DNA of 64,000 nucleotides from Prostheceraeus crozeri (GCA_907163375.1 CAJQUW010007872.1:32995-96994), one strand, 5' to 3'; numbered from the stretch's first letter, positions 1-11,679 are shown. The notes: generated by a model from the letters alone, not told the origin. Made by a program: numbers and translations.

Positions 1-289
1 TTATGTTATTTCATCTTCTCTCATGATAGTCTCAATAATTTTTAGTCACACCTTATATTGTATACTTATCGTTGGACATTATCAACCTAAAAAACAATGC
101 ACTATGAGTTTGGTTATAAGATATTGTATGAAGTGCAAATATTCATCACATTTGCAATGATGTTTTTAAGATTTCTGCACTCTTGTGAAGTGATAGGGTA
201 TACTATTATCAACATTTCACGTCAAAAAAAGACACTGAATTTATTTTTCTTCTTTCATGTCTTCTTTTTGCACTATACCATCTGCACAT

Positions 290-370
290 GCGGTTGTAGC
301 TCAGATAGTCAGAGCGACAGGTCTAGATAATCTGGGATCGCATGTTCGAGTTCTACCGGACGTACATCAT
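290..370 (+). repeat. tRNA-derived SINE head
   Basis: A tRNA-like stretch with a perfect D-arm (GCTC/GAGC) forming an A-box and a five-pair anticodon stem with a seven-base loop that would read AGA (Ser-like). A B-box-like TGTTCGAGTTC follows. The T-stem and acceptor stem do not pair, so this is a decayed tRNA-derived SINE head or tRNA pseudogene rather than a working tRNA. Confidence 0.5.
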
Positions 371-3186
371 TTGATTGACAATTTGATCTATAATTAATCT
401 CATTTCATTCATTTTAATTCAAAATAATCGTCGTCTCATCTGCTTTTCTTCTTCACAAAATTCGCTCCCCTACTATACGAATGCTACACACTCCTACTTG
501 TGACATGACAGCGCATGGCTATGTTATTCCAATGTAGGCTTATAACTGTATGGTAAAAAAGGTGCTTTAGCTAACTGGCAACAGCTGGTGGATAAATCAT
601 AGGGAGAAAATGCCAACTGAATCACCATACTATCACTTTCTATACTGAGCAGCAATTACCTGCCAGTAGTAACTTCATAGTAATTTTCTTATGTTCTTAA
701 ACATGAGCTCATGTTGAAAAATCAAAATTTCTAGAACTCTTTCGGAGCACGTAGAATGAGCTTTCACCCAAAATTGAAATGATATTTCAAAAGAAAGTTT
801 ATCCATTGCACGAACATAGTTGGAATTGGAAAATAAGGTTATCATGGTCCACATTTCGGCCGTAATCTGGATTGCGCAGAATATAATTGGATAAAATTTG
901 TCGAGTTGGCTCGAAAAATCTTGAAGTAGTCTGCACAGTTCTCAACCTTGCTCCAACGTCTCTGAACATACTCTATTGATTGGAAATATGCGCTTGATAA
1001 AAATTTGCTGCTTGAATGACAATTGAATTTCGAAATAATAATGGCGTCTCCATTAGGGCCCATGTCAGGATAGTGCTAGCTGTGTGACGTCGCATAAAAA
1101 TCTAGGACACTTCAGAGTAAGTTGCCATTGACATCATCCGGTTTAAAGCAGTGCAGGTTGTACGCAGGGAAATACACTCTAGTTGGACGCTCAGCACCGT
1201 TTCTCTTCTTGCGAATGTCTCAATTATTGCGAAAAATATAAAACTTTAAAATTGATTTTTCCTTCATCGGATAAGTTCTGATACATCAAATAATGTAATG
1301 CACGTTTGACGGAGTTAATTTTTGAGATTAAAGTAGTGTGAAAATCATTATTTCAAGCTAAAATACACGAGGTCATGTCAATTACTAATCAACTTTGCAG
1401 TCTCATAGCTTTGCTCTTGGAACATGATGAATCTGACTAACAACAGATCCAGCGAGATCCCTATTGATGTCCTGGTCACCTATAGATTACTCTGACGACA
1501 ATGAATCTCGCTCCGCAAGTGCCATGCAGATGGGCAAACACACCAGTGGGATGCTTCAACTTTTTCCTACAGTTGACTTTATAAATTGATTTCAAAATAA
1601 ATCCATCAAGTGACAAGATCCTTAGCGCACCAGACGGTCGACTTTTGCGCACATATTTTCAAAATTTCTAAAAGTAAATCACACGATTAGCGCGCAGGGG
1701 CGTGAACCTCGAATCTGCAGCGCCTGGGTCTGACTTCGGCACGTCTGTTTTCAGCTCTAAAAATGGGTTACATGTCTGGCGCGCTGTCATCTTTAGTTGC
1801 TTTCTAACAGGTACTGTATCATGAGAAGTGAAGTATACATGAGCTGATCCTAAACAGCAATTGTGCCCAAAAATTGTGCAATTAATCCAAAAAGACACTT
1901 AGTGCAACCCATACTCATGCAAGACAGATTTTGCCTGGTGAATGCGTGCTGATTGTGACGGATAGAAAATAATTTGAATGTTTTACTGATTATGTGTAAC
2001 AAGTGTAAAACAGTAATACATCAACAGAAATCCCAATTTCAACTATGGTTTTCAAAAGAGTTTCCTAAGAGCCTGAGAATTACGAAATAAAATTTTAACA
2101 TGATCATTTCCTGGTTGCATCTTAGAAGTTGGTGTGTCGCATTTCTGTCTAAAAATTTTTTTCGATTGTAGCAGGGACTACTGAGATATCTATATAGCCA
2201 CCGTGACATACAACTCTCTGGCAGTGGGCTGAGATATCTATCTCGTGTGACTGACATTACATTGACCATAGAAAGGAATATGCATTTGTGCGTAAAGTCA
2301 TTTTCAATCATATTAATGTCAAGAAAGTATACCGTGATTCAATGGCAATGATCTTAATTTTCTATCTCCAGAAATTTCGTGTGTAGGGATCGGTGAATAA
2401 TTTGTCCAAACATTCCCACATCTAAGTCTGCTGACCACAGCTGATCAGACACAACCCAAACTCTCTGCCAAAATAAAGTGCCTAACACAACCTTTCACAT
2501 GGAACAAAGGTCATTGAAATAGGGCATCTTCATCAATGAAAAAATCGAGTCAAACATTTTCAACAACAATTTTTTCGGTAAAACGTATTAGAATTGTATA
2601 TTTTTGTACATACTTGCTTCAAATAAGAGTATAGTATATAATAAAAAAAAGTGCTGCAAAGAAAAGCTAGCATATTGACCACTGTCAGTCGAAGTTAAGG
2701 AAAGTTTGGGGTAAAGCTCAACTAACTTCAAGGAGTTAGGTCATCTTGAGTTAAATATACCAAAATTACCTAGCTAAACCTTGCGCATAAAATTGAACTT
2801 ATTGACTTGAAGAATTTTGAGATTATTGACAACAGAATAATTAATTAAACATTATCCACACATTCTCTACGAATCAAAAATGTCGAATGTTGTTATACGC
2901 TTTGCTCTAAGCATTGGGGCATTATGAATTTTATATCATGGATAGTACCGTATATTGTGCTTGACAAGGAGACAAAGTATGCAAAACTATAAGAATTGCC
3001 TGAATGTGCAGTGATCAAATATTATGCTTGACCAAACTTTCCGGCTTTTTACACATAACTGCTCCACTTATTCTAACATTTCATACTGCGTTTCCGGAAC
3101 TTCTTCATAAAAATAGAAATGCGGACCCACGTTGAGCAGCAGAAGATATGAGACGAAATTGATGAATCTATGAGTTTCTTCACGAT
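371..3186. other. Gene-free stretch, nothing recognised
   Basis: AT-rich sequence with only short, unconvincing reading frames on both strands. No terminal repeats, zinc fingers or transposase motifs were seen. It would lie downstream of the minus-strand exon at 3523-3801, yet I found no ankyrin-coding continuation here. Confidence 0.4.
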
Positions 3187-3436
3187 TTAAGTCATAGTTC
3201 CAGCTTGTGAACAGAGTGGCAGGCGAAATGAGGCTCTGATATCTGTAGGCAACTTTTTGGAGTGTGTGAATTTTCGAAGTTCTTCTCCACAGATGGCATC
3301 AATGAGCGTATGAGGACTAAAACAATAGGCATGCTTATCAAGTGCTGCAAAGTTGAAAATGCGCTGACACAAAATATAAGATGTCTCGTGTATAGTCTGA
3401 AGGATAGTACAATCGAAGGAAAGTGTGGCAGAAACA
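3187..3436 (-). CDS. Possible exon, unidentified
   Basis: On the minus strand an open frame of about 83 codons follows a plausible 3' splice site (an AG preceded by a modest pyrimidine tract) and ends in TAA at 3187. Its composition looks protein-like (…SPHTLIDAICGEELRKF…). It lies only about 85 bp beyond the donor of the MYPT-like exon, but it has no ankyrin signature. Other frames here, on both strands, are also open for 60-80 codons, which weakens the call. I do not recognise a family. Confidence 0.2.
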
Positions 3437-3522
3437 TACTATAAGACTTAACATGCCCATCGATGACTACGATCTACAAAAAATCACTTAATGGAAGAAA
3501 ACCCAACCACTTGCAGTTTTAC

Positions 3523-3801
3523 CTGATGAAGAGAAGTCAGTCCATCTGAGTTGGTCGAATTTATGTTTGCACCATTTTTCAGCAATCTCTCTGCTTCTCG
3601 CAAATCTCCCATGGCACAAGCCGCATAAAATGATGTTCCGAGGGGAAATTTAATCCTGGTATATCCTTTAGACAGGGAACTTTCATTGGCTGTGGGAGAA
3701 TTTTTCCAATTTTCTAATTGTTCCATCCTGCTGACAATATTATGCATTGAAATAGGACTAGGAACTGTCTTCGTCTTTCGATCTAGAGACATTGTCATCA
3801 T
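3523..3801 (-). CDS. First coding exon of a PPP1R12/MYPT-like phosphatase targeting subunit
   Basis: The exon encodes 93 residues from the first ATG at 3801, and a GTAAAA donor follows the last codon (CAG). The segment EQLENWKNS is followed by RIKF, which fits the PP1-docking RVxF motif that MYPT1 has as KVKF. It continues into the first ankyrin repeat (SFYAACAMGDLREAERLL, then NGANIN and DGLTSLHQ), aligning closely with MYPT1 (FLAACSSGD…GADINYANVDGLTALHQ). In this family the protein recruits PP1 to myosin light chain and other targets in the cytoplasm. The N-terminus has a Ser/Thr-rich extension of about 25 residues. Later exons should lie at lower coordinates but were not recognised, so the gene is partial here, or this is an isolated retained exon. 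Confidence 0.72.
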
Positions 3802-5938
3802 GATCACGCTATATTACTTAATCATTGAAAAAATTGTCGTCAACACGTGTCGTGCATAAATTGTTGTTACACTGAGTTTAAATTCAAAAAGCCATGCAAT
3901 ACAATTGATTCATTGAATATGATCTACTTAAACAAATACTATGAGCCAAGCACCATGCTTTACAATAAAATACACAAGCCCTGCTCAAGCCACACTAAGC
4001 GCAACCAAACAGTCACAACAAAGACCCATTAAATAGAGACCATCACTTCATAGGTTTCTCCTTCACAGGTGACCGATGATCAGTTAATCTCTTTTCTCGG
4101 ATCGACTCGGGATGAGGCAAATATTTTGGAACTTAACTTGCGTAATCACAGCACATCTCATAGCGAATTTTGAGAGTGGGATAAATTCCAACACAATCTA
4201 GCTCTCAATCACATGATATTTGTTCCACACTCCACATCATCAAACGGATCTTCCCATAGAGTTTGCGCCTGCATACATATCTGTTATCCATAGAGTATCT
4301 ATGCATTCTTATAGAACATATGTGTGCAACTAATTTATTCATAATTGCCACTGAAGTCTGTGAACTGTATTGAGTGCAGGATTGCGGTGCAAAGTCAGCG
4401 GTGTCTGCTGAAGATTTTTTTTACAAAATGTCATATTCACACATGGTCATATTAATGTAACACATTCTCAACTAAAGCACTTCCAATTAAATATTTATCT
4501 GATAGATGAAGCTCATAGTTATGAAAAATGCACATGGTAATGAATTTGGCTCTTCAATGACACAGTGTCAAAGAAGTGCATGAAGAAAATGACAAATTTC
4601 ACGCTAGAAAAATTATTCAGAATACAGGAATCATTTTTTTTAATTGCATAAATGTAATTTTGTTCAATTTTATTTCCTTATCTTAAAAAAAAGAAAAGCT
4701 TTTTGTAAATACAATAATAACTGTATTAGTTTCTGCTCACAAAATGAACCACTAGTTCACCGACTGAAGTATAGATGAAGTTCATATTTAATTGTGGCTG
4801 TTTAATGACAAACATTCTGTCGGGAGAAAATTAAGCCCATTAAGCCGATTCAATATTCCGCATGAAAAAAAATTAAAGCGACATCATTTTTGCCGATAGA
4901 ATTTGGGTTGCTGAACAACCCTTGTTTTAGAAGGATGACCATCGACTTGGTGTAATGAGAAAGTTACCTTCAATTATATTTCGTTTCGGAAGAAGCTGCA
5001 GAAGTAAGTGATAAGTGGCTGTTGTTGTTGACTCAAGATTCACTATCCTTCCAAATTTGGCCTGTATGAGCGATCAATGCAAATTATTCCCGAATTCTTC
5101 AACTTACTGTTTAAGACCGTTAAAAGTAGTATGATACTTTTTGCACAAATCAATCCAGTGATTACTATCTAACTCATAAACCACGCTTGCATAACTCTCT
5201 TATGTCACATCTACTATTCTGATTCATTCCTAAGTCCGGCTTCCTTAGGAAAGAGCATGAAAATAATATTTAAGTTAGCAAGATTTCGATTACCACGTTC
5301 TTCTAGTTGCGGCCCAATTACAGTCACAGAGTTTCCATGCATTTCCCTTTATCCAGAACTGATCATAAATTTCGGACCACGAGATTTAGTCGAAATTCAA
5401 TCGATTCTCATGACTTCCAAACGAGTTGCACATCAACGAGCTATACATAGTTCGAGAGCTTTCTCAGGTTTCAGATTCTGACGAGGCGAGACGTAATTTT
5501 CTATTTCACATCAAAGTCGGTGTACCGATTAGAAATGGTGATCTTGGTGGCTAGAAATATCATATTCTCACTTTTTCATGTGTTGGTGTTTGATGTCCGT
5601 AGAATACTTTCGATGTAAGGAGCAATAATTTGTAAGCATTATTCATTTCTAATCAATAATTCTATTCAAACTTCTGACATTTTTCTGATTGCCGACAAAG
5701 TACACAAACACCATGTAAAGTCAACGAATGTGTAAAGTATCTCCAGTCAAGACGAGTCTGCAGCCACACGGTGACACAGCAAATGGCGAAGGCGTGTTTT
5801 TTGTCTGCCCGAGACGACCACAGACGCTCACTATTCATGCTCGTCCATTCATAGCATACAATGTATAGCAGTTGTGAGACAAGTTATTTATCAGGGATTA
5901 GAACGGCTCTGCTCCGGGGGTAAGGATACTCGAAATTA
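3802..5938. other. Gene-free stretch, nothing recognised
   Basis: AT-rich DNA upstream of the MYPT-like exon. It could hold that gene's promoter and a 5' noncoding exon, but I see no specific motif. Short open frames are unsupported. Confidence 0.35.
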
Positions 5939-8201
5939 CCGTCAACCGGGGTTACTATGATAGGTTTTAAGACATAACTTGTAGTTATACTTCTAATTTT
6001 GCCTTGCACGCATCAATATTATGGCTGAACAACAATTGTGGTGTCATTACATGGAAAAATGTATAAAAACATGCTTTTTTGACTTATAACTGTATTTTTT
6101 AAAACTCCAGAAAATTATCATAGTAGACCCCATGGTGGGGCTACTATGATGCATGCATGTTAGCGGTAGCAAACTCAATATAACCCCTCAAAGGGGCTTC
6201 TATGATAGTTTTTGACTTTTTAAAAAACGTGTACATTGTAGTAGGAAACTAATTTTCTTACAAAAGGAGGCTTACGTTACAAATATCACATCGGCAAGTA
6301 CTATTCTAAAAATGCAAAAAGTTCACACTAATCACAGTTGCAGTAATCGGTGGCACTCAATTCTTCTTTTTTATCTAGGCATAGTCGATGATAGGTACCG
6401 CAAGTCACAATGATCGCATCCCTCCCAATCCACTTTTCCTCTTGACCTAGAGTCTTTTGGAGGATTCCAGCGCTGACAAATTGCACAAACTTCCTCGTCG
6501 TCATCACTGGAACTTTGTTCTTGGGTAGCGCATTTTTTCTTTTTGCTTGCAACTTCACGAGATGAACAAGCTTTTCTTTGGGATATTTTGGGCCTTCGTT
6601 TTCGTACTGTCTTTCCTTTTGGTGAAATGTAGTCTTCAAGCATGCTGGCCACAGCATTTCCGAGAACTTCTTTCACTGGCTGGGATGAAGCAGGCGGGAG
6701 TCTCTTCAGCACTTGATCACGATCCTTTGGGACAATTCCACAAGCCTTAAACCCAGCAACTAGGTTTTCCCTTCTTGCATCCATTTCGTTACATAGCCTT
6801 CTTAGCAAAGAAGGAAAGATGTTCTTTGGGATAGCTTTCTTGGAGCGCGCTTCTTTTCTCCAATCATGCAGAACTGAACGCCACATTCGTTTTGCTGGCC
6901 CAAATACGCTTACGTCCCATGGCTGAAGTAAGTGCGCCGCATTTGGTAGGAGACTTACAAACTTGATGTTGTTCTCTTCGCAAGATTTCAAGACTCGCTC
7001 ACTGAAATGAGAGGCAAGGTTGTCACCCAGCATAACTTTTGTACCTGGACTGTCCTTAACCGCATCCAAGAACAAATCGAAGAACCATCTTTCAAATAAA
7101 GAAGCGTCAAACCAACCACTAATGGAATGGTCATACAATGCATTTGGGGGGGGGGCATTTCTAGTCCACTCAGCATACAAGTGCTTAGACTTGTACACAA
7201 CCATGGGAGGTAGAAACTGTCCGACTGCGTTTCCGGCGAACATTACGCTGATTGCTTGCTTGGATGAGGCAATTTTCCTCTCAATTCTTCGGAGACCGCG
7301 ACGAACGATGCAAACTTTGACTCCAGGATTGTCTGTTACATTTGTTTTATCATAGTTCCAAATACATTCAGGCTTGATTCCCTCAATCACCTCGTAAAGA
7401 TTGTCAAAATAGTCATTGATTTCACTGTGAGACATTTCGGCTCTTGATGGCTTGACGTTGTCGGAGATCCTTCCTGTTAGGTTGTGGCGAGATTGAAACA
7501 ATTTCACCCAATCAGGGCCTGGCAAGTTATCCGCAAATATAGTTTTCCTTCCTTGGCCATTCAAGTAAGTTTGTACCAGGAATCTAATGTCCATGCTGTC
7601 CAAAGGGAATTTCCATTCCGTCAGTGTGTCAATCACGTCAAGAATTGCGATTTCTTCTTCAACAGTCTGAGCATTTGGATGACCTGGTTTCTTTCCCGCT
7701 ATGTAATTCAATTTTGATTTCTTATGAAGTGTTCCATAGGGAATCTTATAATGCCGGGATGCTTGTAAAACTGAATGTTGACCACTTTGTACAGATCGTA
7801 TGGCTTGTTGAAGTGTTTCCTCGGTGTACCCTGTCAAATAGGCACGTGCACCACGCTTGCGTTTATAGTTTCGAACCATTCTTAGCCTGCAAGGAGTAAA
7901 CGAAAATAAAAAAGAGCTGCAGTTTTGATGATGCGTGCAGGCACATGTTATATCATTTCATAAACAGCATGTCATTTCACATCACATGTAGCATATCATA
8001 TATCATGATTAATATTTCATATCACGCAGCATATCAACATATCACAATTCATTTATAACATCATTTCATAGAATAAAATGCTCAGAAGCTTTGCATGAAG
8101 AAGATGATAAAGTGATAAAATGAAACATTGTGCTTTGTAGAGGGCTGCAATGATAGGGTTGTCTTTGTAGCCCCCATTGTCAAAGTAGCCCCGGTTGACG
8201 A
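5939..8201 (-). mobile_element. pogo/Tigger DNA transposon, near complete
   Basis: The terminal inverted repeats match over about 20 bp: CGTCAACCGGGGTTACTATG at the left, and CGTCAACCGGGGCTACTTTG read inward from the right. TA dinucleotides flank both ends (5937-5938 and 8202-8203), the normal target duplication of the pogo/Tc1-mariner order. Related words recur inside the ends: GGGGCTACTATGATG near 6136, GGGGCTTCTATGATAG near 6193, and GGGCTGCAATGATAGG near 8142. These look like subterminal transposase-binding repeats. The single gene is on the minus strand. Intact ends and a 502-codon frame suggest a fairly young copy. Confidence 0.92.
6371..7879 (-). CDS. Tigger-type DDE transposase (psq-HTH + DDE_1)
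   Basis: A 502-residue frame starts at ATG 7879. Residues about 19-56 form a pipsqueak-type helix-turn-helix (EETLQQAIRSV…ASRHYKIPYGTLHKK). A DDE_1 catalytic domain follows, with candidate acidic residues D177 (IWNYDKTN), D286 (MLGDNLASH) and D322 (LLQPWDVSVFG), a DD35D spacing usual for pogo-like enzymes. The C-tail is basic with a Ser/Asp stretch. It ends in a zinc-binding module (CAICQRW…GCDHC) that is cut short: the next frame continues with YHRLCLDKKEELSATDYCNC, so one small frameshift near 6415 appears to have removed the end of a PHD-like finger. Otherwise the frame is open. The enzyme would cut and paste at TA sites in the nucleus. Confidence 0.9.
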   Translation of the reverse strand: MVRNYKRKRGARAYLTGYTEETLQQAIRSVQSGQHSVLQASRHYKIPYGTLHKKSKLNYIAGKKPGHPNAQTVEEEIAILDVIDTLTEWKFPLDSMDIRFLVQTYLNGQGRKTIFADNLPGPDWVKLFQSRHNLTGRISDNVKPSRAEMSHSEINDYFDNLYEVIEGIKPECIWNYDKTNVTDNPGVKVCIVRRGLRRIERKIASSKQAISVMFAGNAVGQFLPPMVVYKSKHLYAEWTRNAPPPNALYDHSISGWFDASLFERWFFDLFLDAVKDSPGTKVMLGDNLASHFSERVLKSCEENNIKFVSLLPNAAHLLQPWDVSVFGPAKRMWRSVLHDWRKEARSKKAIPKNIFPSLLRRLCNEMDARRENLVAGFKACGIVPKDRDQVLKRLPPASSQPVKEVLGNAVASMLEDYISPKGKTVRKRRPKISQRKACSSREVASKKKKCATQEQSSSDDDEEVCAICQRWNPPKDSRSRGKVDWEGCDHCDLRYLSSTMPR

Positions 8202-8203
8202 TA

Positions 8204-9060
8204 CTAGATGTCAGTAAAATACTTTTTCCGTTTTATACGCGTAATTTATTTAGATATATACCTAAAAAACAAAAAATGAAAAACCGTGAGAGACTTAAAA
8301 ACATTGAAGATGAGTCAAGAGCATGTCTGTATCACATTCGCCCACAAATTACAGCAATAGTAAAGAGGCATCACACACAATTAATTTCAGATTACATCTG
8401 TTAACTATCTTCAGTTCGAACAAAACTTGAAGATAGTTAACAAAACTTAATTGTAAAAAGTAACAACGAAAAACGGAAATGAAATCAACATCTTTTGATA
8501 ATTGCTCTTTCCTGTTCCACTAAGAACATGACAGATGGCCAAAACATTTTTTTCAAAACTATTATTTAGGTGGTCCGTTTTTTGTGATCGGCTCTGCAGT
8601 AGACACATCTACGTTTGCCACTTTGTGTTTTAAACGCCAGTCTGATGTGTGTGCAGAAATGTTGTGTGTCCTACCAGCATTTTCAACTTGGATCTGTATT
8701 TTTTATATTCATTTATTTGATTTTTTGTTTGGAAGGATCACTTGAATGTATTTGATTCGTTAATTGTAGGATAGTATTAGGCCTACATCTTCTGATTCCC
8801 ACATGTACCACCACAAATTGAATCATGTTAACAGACCGAACAGTTACCTCGGAATAGATGATCAGGACATTCAAGATCGGTGGTCTTGCGGGTTCTGCAA
8901 TAATTAAGTAAGCTGCAGAACGTGAGCAGGTCAGATCAAGTGGTATCTGACCACTGCAAAAGCTAATATGCTGACCATCAACGTGTAATATCGTAAGGAT
9001 TCGTCATAAACATGATGCACATGATTATAGAACCAACCAATTAAACTCGATTGTGCATTA
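8204..9060. other. Gene-free stretch, nothing recognised
   Basis: AT-rich spacer right of the Tigger element, with no supported reading frame or repeat beyond short A- and T-runs. Confidence 0.35.
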
Positions 9061-9079
9061 ACGAAATGTAAATGCACAA

Positions 9080-9480
9080 TAATTCAACGTCTGAAGTAGT
9101 GAATTCTGTTTTTAGGATGAGTTAAGCTACAGGCTCACGCTCTAGACATTAATCCCGATTCCTTGCTAAAAATTATGACTAAAATTCCTAATTAACCTAA
9201 TCAATTAGTGTCTGAGATGGACTTAGCATAATAAAGTGATGTCTGAAGTTGTTGATTCGTTAATAGCACAGTCTGGCCAATTTATTCTCACTGGTTCGGT
9301 GCTCTTGCTCAAAATTATGATTAGACCTCATTTTTCGGATGCTTTCAGGTGGCCTCTGGACTAAAGCGCAAATTATGCAATTTAAGACTGGCCATTCGCA
9401 GATACTCTAAGCACCAACTATTCATTCCACATGTTAAACCTTCCGTGCTCGAGATTATGATTAAATGGCTCCGAGCTCCC
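9080..9480 (+). repeat. Diverged tandem repeat, period about 142 bp
   Basis: The word TGCTNAAAATTATGATTA (with variants) recurs at 9164, 9306 and 9447, spaced 142 and 141 bp. A second shared word, GTCTGAAGTNGTGAATTC-like, recurs near 9089 and 9241. Copies are well diverged, so this is an old tandem array of about three units. Confidence 0.6.
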
Positions 9481-9609
9481 GGTCTATTATATACTATTCA
9501 ACGGTATTCCTTTGTGTTTCAAATATTGATTGGCAAATTGATGAAAATTAGGAAATTTCAAACTGACATTTTGGTCGAAAACTTGAATTTTCCTTCAATT
9601 AACATGTAG

Positions 9610-10069
9610 ATTTCTTTGATCTTGTCTGTAGATCAAAATGGCTCGTAAGGCGCGCATTTTTGTAGCAGTCATAGGGTGTGGAACATTATGTGAAAGTTTC
9701 ATCTTCGGTCTCGTTCTATGCTCGTCCTGGCGGCGGCATTCGAAGTGTATTTATACATTTCCATAGTATTTGATGCAATCATTCAAATTTTATGTATATA
9801 TCTAAATGCGGATTCAAGATTCTATTGTTCAAAGTAAGCACATGTTCAGATTGGACGAAAGGCCTCGTGTTATTAGATAATTTCAATGAATTTTGTGACT
9901 CCTTTTACTCACAAAATTTTTTGTGGCGATTTCGTGTAATGTATTGAATCATATTTTACAGCATATACGTACAACATATCATACAGGCAATAGATTACTG
10001 GCTACAAACAAGACTCATCGAATCGTTTTTCGAATTAATTTATTATTAAAGGACTTGAAATCATACTGA
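9610..10069. other. Spacer, nothing recognised
   Basis: AT-rich sequence between the tandem repeat and the first Penelope-like fragment. No feature is supported. Confidence 0.3.
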
Positions 10070-10125
10070 AAAATAATTATTTCAGTTTTGACAATAAATT
10101 TTATCTTCAAATTTCCGGAACCGCC

Positions 10126-10551
10126 ATGGGAATCAACGTTGCACCTAGCTATGCATCACTCACTATGGGTTTCCTTGAAATAAAATTATATGACAAGATC
10201 ATGTCACACTGGAGTCATATTGATTCAGAATTGATTAAGCAATATCGGATACGTTATTTAGATGACTGTTTTTTGCTATGGAGACAGGATTTCGGTGACA
10301 TTGAAGAATTTCACGAAATGCTAAATGATTTGCATCCAAAAATTGAATTTACAGCCGATTTTAACTCCACAATCATGAACTTTTTAGATGTTACACTATA
10401 TAAAAGGAATAATAAGATTGAAACTGACGTTTATTACAAACCCACCGATAGTTTTCGTTTTGTTCCATTCTACTCAGGACACCCTTATCATGTATTACAA
10501 AATATACCATATAATCTTTCAAGGAGAATTTCAAGAATTGTGTCAGAATAA
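10126..10551 (+). pseudogene. PLE reverse transcriptase core
   Basis: An open frame of 141 codons encodes the palm of a Penelope-type reverse transcriptase. It reads GTAMGINVAPSYASLTMG upstream, RIRYLDDCFLLW with the metal-binding YLDD, and IMNFLDVTLYKRNNKIETDV with the NFLDv signature typical of PLE palms. It then gives DVYYKPTDSFRFVPF, a conserved PLE segment. The fingers domain is missing on the 5' side. A stop separates this from the next frame, so the copy is dead. Confidence 0.8.
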
Positions 10552-10590
10552 CATAGGAAAAATAAAAGATTAGATGAACTCAAACAAAAT

Positions 10591-11283
10591 TTGTTGAAAT
10601 TAAGCTACCCTTTAAAATTAATTGATGAGGTAATAAAAGTAGCTAAAACATGTAACGTAAATAAATCAAAATCTGACTGGAAAGATGATAAATTATTACC
10701 TTTCATAACAACGTTTAATCCAAATAACCCAAATATTTTTAGAACTGTAATTCGCCCGGTGACCAACAGTTTGTCCTTAATCGAATCTTTCCAAAACTAT
10801 AGGGTTATTCCCTCTTGTAGACAGAATAAATCATTACTAACTATCCTCAGAAAAAATGACAATTTTGCTGTAACTGGTATAACTCGGTGTGGAGATGCGA
10901 GGTGCAAATGTTGCGACCACTTGATTATAGGCACGAAGATTGCAATTAAACATATGATTTTCGAACTGAAAAGGAATTTTAACTGTTATTCCAGTAATGT
11001 GCTATATGTTTTGAAATGCAAGGGCTGCTCAGACTTCTACATTGGCCAAACTGGAGATATCATCCGTAATAGACTTACCGTCCATCGTCAACATATCAAT
11101 AATCCTAGCTTAGCTATCCTCTATGTCAGCAAACACATAGCTACTTGTGCTAAGGACCATGATATTAGATTTGAAGCTGCGCCTTTCTATCGGTTTCCAA
11201 ATAACGCAATCAGATCCGAGAAAGAAATCAAAGAAAGATATTTTATTTCTAAATTCAAACCTCTCAATAGGGATCAAAGATAG
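10591..11283 (+). pseudogene. PLE thumb and GIY-YIG endonuclease
   Basis: A frame of 230 codons continues the same element. The first half contains FITTFNPNNPNIFRTVIRPV, typical of the region between RT and endonuclease in Penelope-like proteins. The second half holds a Cys-rich segment (CGDARCKCCDHL) and the GIY-YIG nuclease (VLYVLKCKGCSDFYIGQTGD, then RNRLTVHRQHI). The nuclease would nick target DNA to prime insertion. The terminal FEAAPFYRF…EIKERYFISKFKPLN fits the C-terminal end of the nuclease. Confidence 0.82.
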
Positions 11284-11521
11284 TTGCGGTTCATTTATTT
11301 CATGTAACGGTGTCTGACGAGGTGTCATATGTTACAAAAATACAGCGAGACCGGTAACACCGACATCTCCAGATTTTCATTTCTTTTATATCAATTTACT
11401 TTATCCAATTTCCTTTTTTGAATTATATGTATATATATATATTTTTTGAAAATCGGCATCTTGAGAAATATATTTTTGTGAAAATGGCTCTATCAAGATA
11501 AATAAATGTATTTTCACAAAT

Positions 11522-11552
11522 TTTCGTGATTGCAACTGCAATACGTCATCAG
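11522..11552 (-). ncRNA. Hammerhead-ribozyme-like core at a PLE 3' end
   Basis: Read on the minus strand, CTGATGA is followed by a self-complementary stretch (CGT…ACG enclosing TTGCA/TGCAA) and then CGAAA. This matches the hammerhead core CUGANGA - stem II - GAAA. Its place, just 3' of a PLE coding region, is where such ribozymes are known in Penelope-like elements. I cannot verify stem I or the cleavage site. Confidence 0.55.
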
Positions 11553-11679
11553 GTAATAAGGTAATAGAAAGATTACAAAACATTATTTTGAAATTTATAT
11601 GAAAATGAAGAAACTATGCTAATATAGTCCTGTGTACCTTATGTGCTGATAAAAGAATATAAAAATGTAGCTATCCTAA

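Larger units (their letters stand above)
10070..11360 (+). mobile_element. Penelope-like element fragment 1 (reverse transcriptase + GIY-YIG)
   Basis: A 5'-truncated Penelope-like retroelement on the plus strand. It starts inside the reverse transcriptase (…FYLQISGTAMGINVAPSYA, the PLE form of RT motif 3) and passes YLDD, the catalytic box. It then continues into the thumb and a GIY-YIG endonuclease. The coding part is interrupted near 10551. Just after the coding end, CTGACGA (11314-11320) followed by CGAGA about 26 bases on resembles a degenerate hammerhead-ribozyme core, which this retroelement class is known to carry. Confidence 0.85.

Noticed and set aside
290-370. Working tRNA-Ser(AGA) gene
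   Set aside because: D and anticodon arms pair, but the T-arm and acceptor stem do not, and no terminator-like T-run follows. A SINE head fits better.
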